Assembly: GCA_028284925.1 (NCBI GenBank)
Contig: JANQQT010000078.1
Span: forward strand, 1 to 42,614
Origin: Phycisphaeraceae bacterium
GTDB lineage: Bacteria > Planctomycetota > Phycisphaerae > Phycisphaerales > Zrk34
Direction of reading: 5' to 3'
Length of the DNA stretch: 42,614 nucleotides
The notes beneath the pieces are model-generated. The model was not told where the DNA came from. It saw only the letters and a list, made by a program, of their open reading frames with translations, and searched no databases. A program made the position numbers and the translations under genes. This document shows, in pieces, positions 26,500-34,875 of the stretch; the first letter of the stretch is position 1, and every line of letters begins with the position of its first letter.

Positions 26500-29400
26500 A
26501 TGAAGAAAGTCGTGTCTTATGCGATTTCTCTGCTTGCCGTGTTATCTTCGAGCGGTCATGCCGAACAGAACGTAACCCAAGCCCGTTCTCTACAGGCGGG
26601 CGTCGCTGTGGTGGATATTTCACCAAGAACGCTGCCGGCGAAGCAGAACGGAGGGTTCCTTCAGAGGGTGACGAATCGTGTCGCTGATCCCTTGTATGCA
26701 CGGGCGTTGGTCTTGAGTGACGGTCGGGAAACCATTGCCATCGCGATTGTGGATTCGTGCATGTTTCCCAGGACGCTCTGTGATGAGATCAAGCGTCATA
26801 CCCGAAAACAGACGGGGATTCCGCAGAGGCGTATATTGATCAGCGCGACGCATACGCACTCGGCGCCGGCGGCGATGATGTGTCTTGGCTGCGAGCGTGA
26901 TGAGGCTTATGTGAAGTATGTGCCGGGTCGGGTGGCTGAGGCGATCGACAAAGCCCACAAGAATCTTCAGCCGGCGAAGCTGGGGTGGTCGGTTGTCAAC
27001 GGGTCTGATCTGACCCATTGTCGAAGGTGGATAACGCGAAGTGACCGCATGGGATTGGACCCGTTTGGTAAACGAACCGTGCGGGCGATGATGCATCCGG
27101 GGTATCAAAATCCGAATTACACGAGTCCGGCAGGGCCAGTTGATCCATGGCTATCAGTGATGAGCGTAGTCTCCGCGAAGGATGACCGACCGATCTGCGT
27201 GATGGCCAATTTGTCCATGCACTATTTCGGTGGCGGAGGTTTCTCTGCTGACTATTTTGGTGAGGTTGCTCGATTATTGAAGGATCGGATCGGTAAGGAA
27301 AGCGGTAAGTCGACGGAGGGCTTCGTGGGGATGATGACGCAGGGAACAAGCGGTGATCTGCATTGGATGGATTACAGTAAGCCGCGGCGGAACGTGAGCC
27401 GGAGGCAGTATGCCAGGAGGGTAGCCGATCGCATTATGAAGGCGAGGAAGGGCATCAGGTATCGTCCGGATTTGTCGATCAGGATGGCGGAGAAGCGCGT
27501 GGTGATCGGTCGGCGGCTACCGTCTTCCGAGCGTCTGGCATGGGCGCGTGCGATTAACCAACGTCGCGGCAAACGACCGGCGCGAAATCGTGTGGAGGTT
27601 TATGCTCATCATGCCCAATGGATTCATGAGAATCCGAAGGAGGAAGTCGTCTTACAGGCTGTTCGTATTGGTGATCTTGGGCTGACCGCCATGCCGAATG
27701 AAGTTTTTGGAATTACGGGACTGAAGCTGAAGCGGCAAAGTCCGATGGCAACGACGATTAATCTGGAACTGGCCAACGGAGGCGCCGGATATATTCCTCC
27801 GCCGGAGCAGCATCGGTTAGGGGGATACACGACCTGGCCCGCGCGGTCGGCGGGACTAAGTGAACAGGCTGAGCCGCTGATTGTCGACACCGTGCTGGGG
27901 TTGTTGGAAAAGGTGTCCGGGAAAAAAAGACGCCCTCTGGTGGACTCTGTCCCTTCCTATTCGAAGGCGGTCATCGGCAAAAAACCAATCGCTTATTGGC
28001 GCCTTGATGACATGCGCTCAACCCGGGCTAAGGATGCTGTCGGTAAGAACCACGCCCAATACAAGGGAGGCATTGCGTTGTTTCTTTCCGGGCCAAAGGG
28101 TATGGGATTCAAATCACCAGGGTATGGGAACCGGTCTATTTATCTTGCGGGTGGGCATATTGATGGGGGTTTGGATCAACCGCTGGATCGATTCAGTGTT
28201 TCGATGTGGTTTCTTAACGCGCTGCCGAGTGAGGCGCGAAGTGTGACGGGGACACTGCTTTCAAATGGGGGGGCGACGTTGCAAATTGCGGGGAAGACGG
28301 CGGGTGATCGGGCTGGAAATCTGGTTTTGCGCATAGGGAAAAAGGTCTGTTTTGGAACGACGCGCGTGATGACCGGTTATTGGCATGATGTGACGATGAC
28401 TCATGACAACGGGCGGATACGTGTCTATCTGGACGGTGCAGCTAAGCCCGAGATTGACATCGAAGTGCAACCGCTCAAACCATCGAAACGTTTGCTGATC
28501 GGGAGCGATGGCGGATCATCATCGACATTCGATGGAAAGGTTGATGAGGTTGCTGTCTTTGACCATGTACTTACGGGGCAAGATGTGGCGAACCTGTACT
28601 CTATTGCGGGGGTTGCATCACCGCCTCGCCCGCAACCGGTGATCGTCCTTGGTCCGAAACCGAAGGATGCCAAGTCACGCAAGCAGTATGCAGAGATGGT
28701 ATTGAAGTCGAAGCCGGTCGCGTATTGGCGGATGGATGATGGTTCGAGGCGATCCGCGAAAAGTTCGGTAGGGGGGTACGAGGGAATGTATGAGAAAGGC
28801 GCCGTGCCGTACAAACCCGGCAGCGGCGTTCCAAATTTTACCGGAGGGCGCGTCAAGGGACGCGTGCCGAAGTTGGGGAACACGTATAGCGTGGAGATGT
28901 GGATTCGGAATACGTTACCTCATGATGCCCGGCCGGTGACGGCGTACGTGTTTTCAAGGGGGGTGGACCAAGCGCGTGGAGCGCCGGGGGATAGTCTTGG
29001 GATTGGAGGCACGCATGTTGGCGCGGGGCGGCTGATTGTGTTTAACGGCAATCTGCGTAATGAAGTCATGGTTGGTATGACGCCGATCAAGCCCGGTAGC
29101 TGGTCCCATGTGGTTCTTATCCGACAGGGCAGGAAAGTTACCGTTTATCTTAATGCGTATCCGAAGCCTGAGATTTCAGGGGAGTTGGCCATCACCTATC
29201 CGGCCCATTGCGAGGATATCTTGATCGGGGGCCGCAATGACAATTTTGCGAACCTGCAGGGTTCGTTGGAGGAGGTCGCGATTTATGATCGAGCGTTGAC
29301 ATATCAGGAAGTGAAATCTCACTTCACGGCATCGGGTGTGAAACCGGTTGTAAACGCTGGTGAATCGTCAAGTGCGCGAACAGATAAGTCCAAAAAAGGC

Positions 29401-32229
29401 AATCGGCCTCTTCCAACGGATGCTGAGCAAGCACTCAAGACGATTCATGTCCCGAAGGGTTTTAAGGTCGAGCTGATTGCCGCGGAACCCAGGGTGAAGG
29501 ATCCTGTTGCGATTGATTGGGGTGCGGATGGCAAGCTTTGGGTTGCGGAGATGGCGGATTACCCCTCGGGCACGGATGGGAAGGGTAAGCCGGGCGGTCG
29601 AATACGACTTCTTGAAGATAGCAATGGTGACGGCAGGTATGACCAGGCCACACTGTTTACGGAGGGATTGAAATTTCCCAACGGGGTGTTGGCGTGGGGT
29701 CGCGGCGTTCTGGTGACCGCGGCACCGGACATTGTCTATCTTGAAGATACTTCGGGTGATGGAAAGGCTGACGTTCGACGCGTGCTGTACTCCGGATTCC
29801 TTCAGGGCAATCAGCAGTTGCGTGTCAATGGTTTGCGTCCGGGACTGGACAACTGGATCTATTGTGCCAGCGGAAGTCATCACGCGGGATACGGCAAGGG
29901 GAGTCAGATTCTGTCCAAGGTTACGGGAAAGAGGCATCTCATTGGCAGTCGGGATTTTCGAATTCATCCGGATACCGGTGCGATTGATCCACAGAGTGGA
30001 CCGTCCCAATTTGGCAGAAGCAGGAACGATTGGGGAAACTGGTTCGGCGTTCAAAACAGCCATCCCTTATGGCATTATGTTCTGGACGACCAGAACATTC
30101 GGCGCAACCCGCACTTCGCACCGCCCGATCCAAAGAAACTGGTCGTGACGCCTGCCAATCCACGCGTTTATCCGGCAAGTACAGCTCAGAAACGTTTTCA
30201 CAGCTTCAATCATTCCGGTCGATTCACCTCGGCGTGTTCGCCGATGATTTATCGTGATTCGATCCTTTTTGATCGAGGAAAGGAGCAGCATGCGTTTACT
30301 TGCGAGCCGTTTCATAACCTGGTGCAACATAATCTGATTCGGGATGAAGGTGTCAGCTTTGCATCTCGTCGTGATCCGGCGGAGAAGAAGATGGACTTCT
30401 TTGCCAGCGAAGATCGATGGTGTCGCCCCGTGATGGTGAGGACGGGGCCGGATGGCGCGCTTTGGGTCGTCGATATGTATCGTTATGTGATCGAACACCC
30501 GCAGTGGTTGCCGAAGAGCGGGAGGGAGGAGCTTCGGGCGTGGTTCAGGTCGGGGAGTGATCGGGGCCGTATTTATCGTGTGGTTCGTACTGATCGCCCC
30601 TTGCGGACGATCACGCCCCTTGCGAAGCTGTCTGCCGAAGCCCTGGTCGCAAAACTGGAAAGTCCGAATGGCTGGGTGAGGGATACGGCCCAACGACTAC
30701 TCGTGCGAGGTAAACACCGGTCCGCGGCGAAGGCGCTTCAACGCCTGACGGCGAAAAGCAAACAACCATTGGCCAGGCTTCACTCCCTTTGGACGCTGCA
30801 CGGTTTGGGTGTACTCTCGGCTAAAACGCTCGAAGGTTCACTCGGCGATGATCACCCTGGCGTGCGACGCAATGCGCTGAGAATCGCGTCACAGGTCAAG
30901 GTCAATCCCACAAAGTTTGCCCGGTTGGCTGAAGATTCCGATGCCAAAGTTCGCTTGCAGCTTGCTTCGACCCTGGGCGCATATTCGGATGAAACATCGG
31001 GCGCTGTGCTGGCGGAGCTTTTTGTCAATTCGAAAGGTGATCGATATATCTCCGCAGCGGTGATGAGTTCATTGAATCAGAAAAACGTGTCGATCGTTCT
31101 CGCCAATGCCCTGAAGAGCATCGGTAACGGCGATCAGTCTATCGCCTTTGCATTGGTTACGCAGGCCATTGCGATGGGGGACAAGGAAACGGTCGGTCGT
31201 GTCGTACAACTTGTATCTTCACCCATGAGAAATCGCTCTGAGAAGAGCGGGTATGAGTCCATGGCGCGCGCCCTTGATAGTCTTGCGAAACGTCAATGGA
31301 CCGTTAACTCGCTTCCCGAAGCCACACGCCAATACGTTTCCAAAATGATCCAGAAAGCCCGCCAAGCCGCGGCAAACCCTACCGTGGCAGAAGATATTCG
31401 CGCGGCCTCCATTCAATTGCTGGGTCGTGAAGATGCGCTGCGTGAGTCGGATTTCAAATTAATGCAACGTCTGCTAGTTCCCCAGTCACCGCTTGTTCTT
31501 CAGGATGCCATCGTGGCCTATCTGGCGGGGCGTTCAGAAACGTCGATTGCCGAAATCCTCGTTGCGGGGTGGGCATCGCACAGTCCGAAATTGCGCAGAC
31601 AGATTCTGAACGTCCTGGCGAGCCGTAAGACGTGGGCGGAATCCATTCGTCGATTGTTGGAAGCGGGAACCATCCGCGTTTCGGAATTAAGTGCCGCCGT
31701 CCGGCAGCGTTTGCTGGCTCGACATAAGAATTCACCACAGTGGCGAAAGGCATTGGCCGTTAAGACCAGTGCAAATCGCGCCAGCGTGGTTCGACAGTAC
31801 CAGTCCGCACTAAAGCTCAAGGGGGACGCCAGCAAGGGCGAGATACTGTTTAGCAGGCTTTGCATCAGTTGTCACAAATTGAAGGATAAGGGGTTTGACA
31901 TCGGCCCGCAGCTTGCGTCCATTACGGATAAATCCCGGGAATCGTTGCTTTCTTCGATTCTTGATCCCAACGCGACCGTCGACCCGAGGTATCTGATGTA
32001 TATCGTTATCACCAAAGACAATCGCATCCTGAGCGGCAGGCTGAAATCTGAAACAGGCAGCAGCATTACGCTGCTGGCGATTGGGGGAAAGAGTCACACC
32101 ATTCTGCGTCGCGATGTAAAGAAGCTTGAGGCATTCAACAGGTCACTGATGCCCGAAGGTTTGGAGCAGGGGTTAAAGCCGACGGATATGGCCGATTTAC
32201 TTCGTTATGTGCGCCAGACATTTCGTTGA
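26500..32229 (+). CDS. Ceramidase-like / LamG x2 / PVC dehydrogenase / HEAT / CxxCH heme fusion protein
   Basis: The product is 1909 aa with a signal peptide (MKKVVSYAISLLAVLSSSGHA) and AAAGGA 8 nt before the ATG. Residues about 30-470 resemble the N-terminal domain of neutral/alkaline ceramidases: GVAVVDISPR, SATHTHSAP (zinc ligands H118, H120), MANLSMHYF, MTQGTSGDL and MPNEVFGITGLKL. Two LamG domains follow (about 495-705 and 735-950; both open with AYWR(L/M)DD). Residues 975-1370 are a PVC-type membrane-bound dehydrogenase beta-propeller (HVPKGFKVELIAAEP, GKLWVAEMADYP). HEAT-like repeats span about 1375-1745. The last 140 residues are a PVC heme-binding domain with C1788-IS-C1791-H1792. 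The putative lipid amidase and the redox module are normally separate proteins, so this is a notable fusion. The substrate is unknown. Confidence 0.88.
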   Translation: MKKVVSYAISLLAVLSSSGHAEQNVTQARSLQAGVAVVDISPRTLPAKQNGGFLQRVTNRVADPLYARALVLSDGRETIAIAIVDSCMFPRTLCDEIKRHTRKQTGIPQRRILISATHTHSAPAAMMCLGCERDEAYVKYVPGRVAEAIDKAHKNLQPAKLGWSVVNGSDLTHCRRWITRSDRMGLDPFGKRTVRAMMHPGYQNPNYTSPAGPVDPWLSVMSVVSAKDDRPICVMANLSMHYFGGGGFSADYFGEVARLLKDRIGKESGKSTEGFVGMMTQGTSGDLHWMDYSKPRRNVSRRQYARRVADRIMKARKGIRYRPDLSIRMAEKRVVIGRRLPSSERLAWARAINQRRGKRPARNRVEVYAHHAQWIHENPKEEVVLQAVRIGDLGLTAMPNEVFGITGLKLKRQSPMATTINLELANGGAGYIPPPEQHRLGGYTTWPARSAGLSEQAEPLIVDTVLGLLEKVSGKKRRPLVDSVPSYSKAVIGKKPIAYWRLDDMRSTRAKDAVGKNHAQYKGGIALFLSGPKGMGFKSPGYGNRSIYLAGGHIDGGLDQPLDRFSVSMWFLNALPSEARSVTGTLLSNGGATLQIAGKTAGDRAGNLVLRIGKKVCFGTTRVMTGYWHDVTMTHDNGRIRVYLDGAAKPEIDIEVQPLKPSKRLLIGSDGGSSSTFDGKVDEVAVFDHVLTGQDVANLYSIAGVASPPRPQPVIVLGPKPKDAKSRKQYAEMVLKSKPVAYWRMDDGSRRSAKSSVGGYEGMYEKGAVPYKPGSGVPNFTGGRVKGRVPKLGNTYSVEMWIRNTLPHDARPVTAYVFSRGVDQARGAPGDSLGIGGTHVGAGRLIVFNGNLRNEVMVGMTPIKPGSWSHVVLIRQGRKVTVYLNAYPKPEISGELAITYPAHCEDILIGGRNDNFANLQGSLEEVAIYDRALTYQEVKSHFTASGVKPVVNAGESSSARTDKSKKGNRPLPTDAEQALKTIHVPKGFKVELIAAEPRVKDPVAIDWGADGKLWVAEMADYPSGTDGKGKPGGRIRLLEDSNGDGRYDQATLFTEGLKFPNGVLAWGRGVLVTAAPDIVYLEDTSGDGKADVRRVLYSGFLQGNQQLRVNGLRPGLDNWIYCASGSHHAGYGKGSQILSKVTGKRHLIGSRDFRIHPDTGAIDPQSGPSQFGRSRNDWGNWFGVQNSHPLWHYVLDDQNIRRNPHFAPPDPKKLVVTPANPRVYPASTAQKRFHSFNHSGRFTSACSPMIYRDSILFDRGKEQHAFTCEPFHNLVQHNLIRDEGVSFASRRDPAEKKMDFFASEDRWCRPVMVRTGPDGALWVVDMYRYVIEHPQWLPKSGREELRAWFRSGSDRGRIYRVVRTDRPLRTITPLAKLSAEALVAKLESPNGWVRDTAQRLLVRGKHRSAAKALQRLTAKSKQPLARLHSLWTLHGLGVLSAKTLEGSLGDDHPGVRRNALRIASQVKVNPTKFARLAEDSDAKVRLQLASTLGAYSDETSGAVLAELFVNSKGDRYISAAVMSSLNQKNVSIVLANALKSIGNGDQSIAFALVTQAIAMGDKETVGRVVQLVSSPMRNRSEKSGYESMARALDSLAKRQWTVNSLPEATRQYVSKMIQKARQAAANPTVAEDIRAASIQLLGREDALRESDFKLMQRLLVPQSPLVLQDAIVAYLAGRSETSIAEILVAGWASHSPKLRRQILNVLASRKTWAESIRRLLEAGTIRVSELSAAVRQRLLARHKNSPQWRKALAVKTSANRASVVRQYQSALKLKGDASKGEILFSRLCISCHKLKDKGFDIGPQLASITDKSRESLLSSILDPNATVDPRYLMYIVITKDNRILSGRLKSETGSSITLLAIGGKSHTILRRDVKKLEAFNRSLMPEGLEQGLKPTDMADLLRYVRQTFR

Positions 32230-32303
32230 CTTTCACAACGTCCCTTCATGAGCGAGAAACGATTGGACTGTTTCGCAATGGACGATTTTTTGTGAATATC
32301 GAA

Positions 32304-33011
32304 TCACTTCGTCACGCGCTCCAGGGGTTCAAGGTCCAGGGTCTCACGGCAGGTATCCAGCATATCTGCGGTTCGCGAAGCGCCGACACGCGTGACGCCC
32401 AGGTCGCGGACTTTCAGGAGTTCTTCAAATGTTCGCACGCCTCCGGCAGCCTTCACTTGGACCGAGGCGGGTGAATGGGCTCGCATGAGTTTGAGGTCAT
32501 CGTGCGTCGCGCCGCCTGTTCCATAGCCGGTGGAGGTTTTAACCCAGTCAACATTGAGTTCTGCACAGATTCGGCAGAGTTCTATTTTCTGGTTGTCTTC
32601 TAGATAGCAATTCTCGAAAATGACCTTGATCTTCTGGCCCGCTTCATGCGTCAGTTGCGTTACCGCTTCAATGTCGGATTTGACGTATTCCCAATCGCCG
32701 GACAGGGCTTTGGAAATGTTAATGACCATGTCGAGCTCTTCGCCACCGTCTTCGAGCGCCTGTCTGGTTTCGGCAATTTTGGTGGAGGTCGTGTGTCCGC
32801 CATGTGGGAAACCAATGGTTGTCGAGGCGCGGACGTTGCTACCGGCGACGAGTTCAGAACATCGTTTGAGTGCATAAGGCATGATACACACGCTGGCAAC
32901 CTGATAGTCCAATGCCAGTTTGCACCCGGATTCCAGTTGCGACTCAGTCAATGTGGGGCTTAGAAGCGAGTGGTCGATCATCTCGGCGATTTCAGAATAG
33001 GTGTAATCCAT
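32304..33011 (-). CDS. deoC: Deoxyribose-phosphate aldolase
   Basis: The product is 235 aa, a class I aldolase that splits 2-deoxyribose 5-phosphate into glyceraldehyde 3-phosphate and acetaldehyde in deoxynucleoside catabolism. The catalytic set is intact: Asp94 in EELDMVIN, the Schiff-base Lys158 in DWVKTSTGYGTGGAT and Lys187 in VQVKAAGGVRT. Length is normal for the bacterial short form. AAGGA lies 8 nt before ATG 33011. It is downstream of the sugar-isomerase-like gene with a 77-bp gap, so co-transcription is likely. It converges with the ceramidase fusion gene (74-bp gap). It is cytoplasmic and is one of the few housekeeping-type genes here. Confidence 0.95.
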   Translation of the reverse strand: MDYTYSEIAEMIDHSLLSPTLTESQLESGCKLALDYQVASVCIMPYALKRCSELVAGSNVRASTTIGFPHGGHTTSTKIAETRQALEDGGEELDMVINISKALSGDWEYVKSDIEAVTQLTHEAGQKIKVIFENCYLEDNQKIELCRICAELNVDWVKTSTGYGTGGATHDDLKLMRAHSPASVQVKAAGGVRTFEELLKVRDLGVTRVGASRTADMLDTCRETLDLEPLERVTK

Positions 33012-33088
33012 CGATATAGTCCTTATTGAAGTTGCGAGAAGTGTATGCTCCCCGCGATGTGTAGGTCATGGTGCATTTGCAACCGGTA

Positions 33089-34012
33089 TCAGTCACCGCT
33101 GAGTGACGACAACAGGAATTTGCGTGCCTTTCGCAGAGCGTCGATTCGCGTCTCGAAAGTCTCTTCATACTCACGATCCTCAACTTCCACACAAATCGGC
33201 CCGTGATAGCCGATCGCAGCCAGTTCAGAAAAGAACTTTCGCCAGTCGATCTGCCCACGACCGGGAAGCCTCGGTGTGTGGAACTCGAGGGGCGTCGCAA
33301 GAATTCCCACATCATTCAGGCTATCGAGATCCATCTTCACATCCTTGGCGTGAACATGAAAGATACGATCTGCAAATTCGCTCAATGGGCTGATGTAATC
33401 CATGTGCTGCCAAACCAGATGGGAAGGATCGTAATTCAGGCCGAAGTGGTCGCTTGGGATGTCATGGAACATGCGTCGCCAGACCGCAGGGCTGACTGCG
33501 AGGTTCGTACCGCCGGGCCATTCATCCTGGGTGAAAAGCATCGGGCAATTTTCAACGCCAATGCGGACATCGTTTTGCTCCGCCAGTTCCACAAGAGGAC
33601 GCCAGACTTGCAGAAACTTCGGCCAGTTGGCATCAATCGACCTGGACGGATCGCGACCGGCAAACGTATTGACTTGCCCGACACCCAGAAGGGCAGCGGC
33701 ACGAATGACGGATTGGAGGTGGGCGAAATATCTTCGGGCATCATCCTGATTTGGAGTCAGGAGATTCGGGTAATAACCCAAACTGCTGATTTGAATATCA
33801 GCCTGGGCGAATTGCTCATGAATATGCGCGACGGAGTCTTCGGCGAGCGCATCGACATCGATATGCGTAACGCCTGCGTATCGTCGCTCCGCCTTGCCGT
33901 GCGGCCAACACATAAGCTCAACACAGTCATACTCCAAGTCTCTCGCAATCTCAATGACCTGTTCAAGCGATTGATCCGGGAGAATTGCACTGACAAAGCC
34001 GAGCATATTCAT
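33089..34012 (-). CDS. Sugar phosphate isomerase/epimerase-like TIM-barrel protein
   Basis: The product is 307 aa, with a xylose-isomerase-like AP-endonuclease-2-fold TIM barrel. The usual metal ligands can be read: Glu154 in IGVENCP, Asp195 in LNYDPSHL, His221 in FHVHAKD and Glu276 in CVEVED; an early strand has DCVELMCWP. Cytoplasmic members isomerise or epimerise keto-sugars or inositol derivatives; the exact substrate cannot be told from sequence. It lies upstream of deoC on the same strand, suggesting a joint sugar-catabolic operon. No strong Shine-Dalgarno precedes ATG 34012; the next in-frame ATG is two codons later. Confidence 0.88.
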   Translation of the reverse strand: MNMLGFVSAILPDQSLEQVIEIARDLEYDCVELMCWPHGKAERRYAGVTHIDVDALAEDSVAHIHEQFAQADIQISSLGYYPNLLTPNQDDARRYFAHLQSVIRAAALLGVGQVNTFAGRDPSRSIDANWPKFLQVWRPLVELAEQNDVRIGVENCPMLFTQDEWPGGTNLAVSPAVWRRMFHDIPSDHFGLNYDPSHLVWQHMDYISPLSEFADRIFHVHAKDVKMDLDSLNDVGILATPLEFHTPRLPGRGQIDWRKFFSELAAIGYHGPICVEVEDREYEETFETRIDALRKARKFLLSSLSGD

Positions 34013-34741
34013 GGGCGAATTCTGAAAATGGATGGAGAGAGCAATTTTATGTAGGAGGGCATGTTAACGAGTAAAGGTGGTGGTTCAAACCCGTTACGTA
34101 TCTATAAGGTTAGGATGCGGGCGATCGTGTGTTGCTAATGTCCGAATCATTTAAAATGAGCTGGTTGTGATTGATGAATCGCATGTTGGAGGGGCGCGTA
34201 CGGCCAAGTCTTGGAGTTTACGCGTCATGACGGTGCAGGGGAAATTGGCCGTCGTTACAGGCGGGTTGGTCAGAGATGTCGAGATGACGAAGCATGTCTC
34301 GCCTGGTCCCAATATGGAATCTCGAGACGCCATTGAACGAGCATTTGCTAAATCACCCGGTCGTTGCTTGGCAAATATCGTCTTTCATGCCATTCAACGA
34401 AAAAGAAGAAAGGCAAGCCGGACGTCGTGCGGGTTATGTATAACCCTTCCCACCTCTCTGGTCGTTCAGTCTGCGGCAGGACGTTGGTATCAAAGGGGGA
34501 CCAACTGACAATAGTTCTGTCACGGATTGCCTCAGAAAACCCAAGCACTGGAGAGGCAGTCTGTGCTTTTTGATGATGGACAAGATGGGCGTTTGCCTGA
34601 GGAAGTTAGGTGAATTCATGGCACTATTGGTTGAAAATCAGGGATTCGCACCGGAATTCCCTGATTTTGGCGCCTCAGAAGCGGTTGTTTTCTGAAAAGT
34701 AACATGTCCCCTTCAATGCGCGGATGATCGTACTCGCCTTG
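34013..34741. other. Long intergenic region with hairpins, no gene
   Basis: It lies between divergent genes. The frame at 34167-34508 has no family resemblance. Two inverted repeats are visible: GGGTTAT-GT-ATAACCC (34431-34446) and a long terminator-like one at 34634-34668. The region could hide a small RNA, but nothing specific supports it. Confidence 0.45.
34634..34668. terminator. Bidirectional terminator-like inverted repeat
   Basis: AAAATCAGGGA (34634-34644) pairs perfectly over 11 bp with TCCCTGATTTT (34658-34668) around a 13-nt loop. The A/T ends give a T-run on either strand. No annotated gene ends here: the neighbours at 34012 (minus) and 34876 (plus) both start from this region. 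It may end an unseen small transcript or insulate the promoter at 34749. Confidence 0.55.
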
Positions 34742-34766
34742 ATTTGCATTGACGTCAATTGCAAAT
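34742..34766. promoter_or_regulatory. Near-perfect 25-bp palindromic operator candidate
   Basis: The left arm ATTTGCATTGAC (34742-34753) mirrors the right arm GTCAATTGCAAAT (34754-34766) at every position apart from one extra T/A. The centre is the perfect palindrome TTGACGTCAA. It covers the -35 box of the promoter below, the classic place for a dimeric repressor to act. The regulator is unknown. Confidence 0.6.
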
Positions 34767-34777
34767 TCCTTTAATAT
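34749..34777 (+). promoter_or_regulatory. Sigma70-type promoter for the second PEP-CTERM gene
   Basis: TTGACG (34749-34754, five of six) and TAATAT (34772-34777, four of six) are separated by exactly 17 nt. Transcription would start near 34784 and give a leader of about 90 nt before ATG 34876. This placement also argues against a start codon at 34759, inside the promoter. Confidence 0.6.
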
Positions 34778-34863
34778 ATCTGGGATGGGCGAGATGGATG
34801 GCAGATGATCACACCTTAGTCAATTCTAATTTTCCTCTGCCGCGAAAATTGAACTCTATTGCT

Positions 34864-34868
34864 GGGAG
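34864..34868 (+). promoter_or_regulatory. Ribosome-binding site GGGAG deciding the start at 34876
   Basis: GGGAG lies 7 nt before ATG 34876, and a signal peptide begins at that codon. The frame opens upstream at 34759, but that start has no Shine-Dalgarno and would bury the signal peptide. Confidence 0.7.
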
Positions 34869-34875
34869 ATACAGC

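Noticed and set aside
34167-34508. 113-codon plus frame in the gap before the second PEP-CTERM gene
   Set aside because: No family resemblance, no ribosome-binding site, composition unlike neighbours, and it runs through a palindrome.
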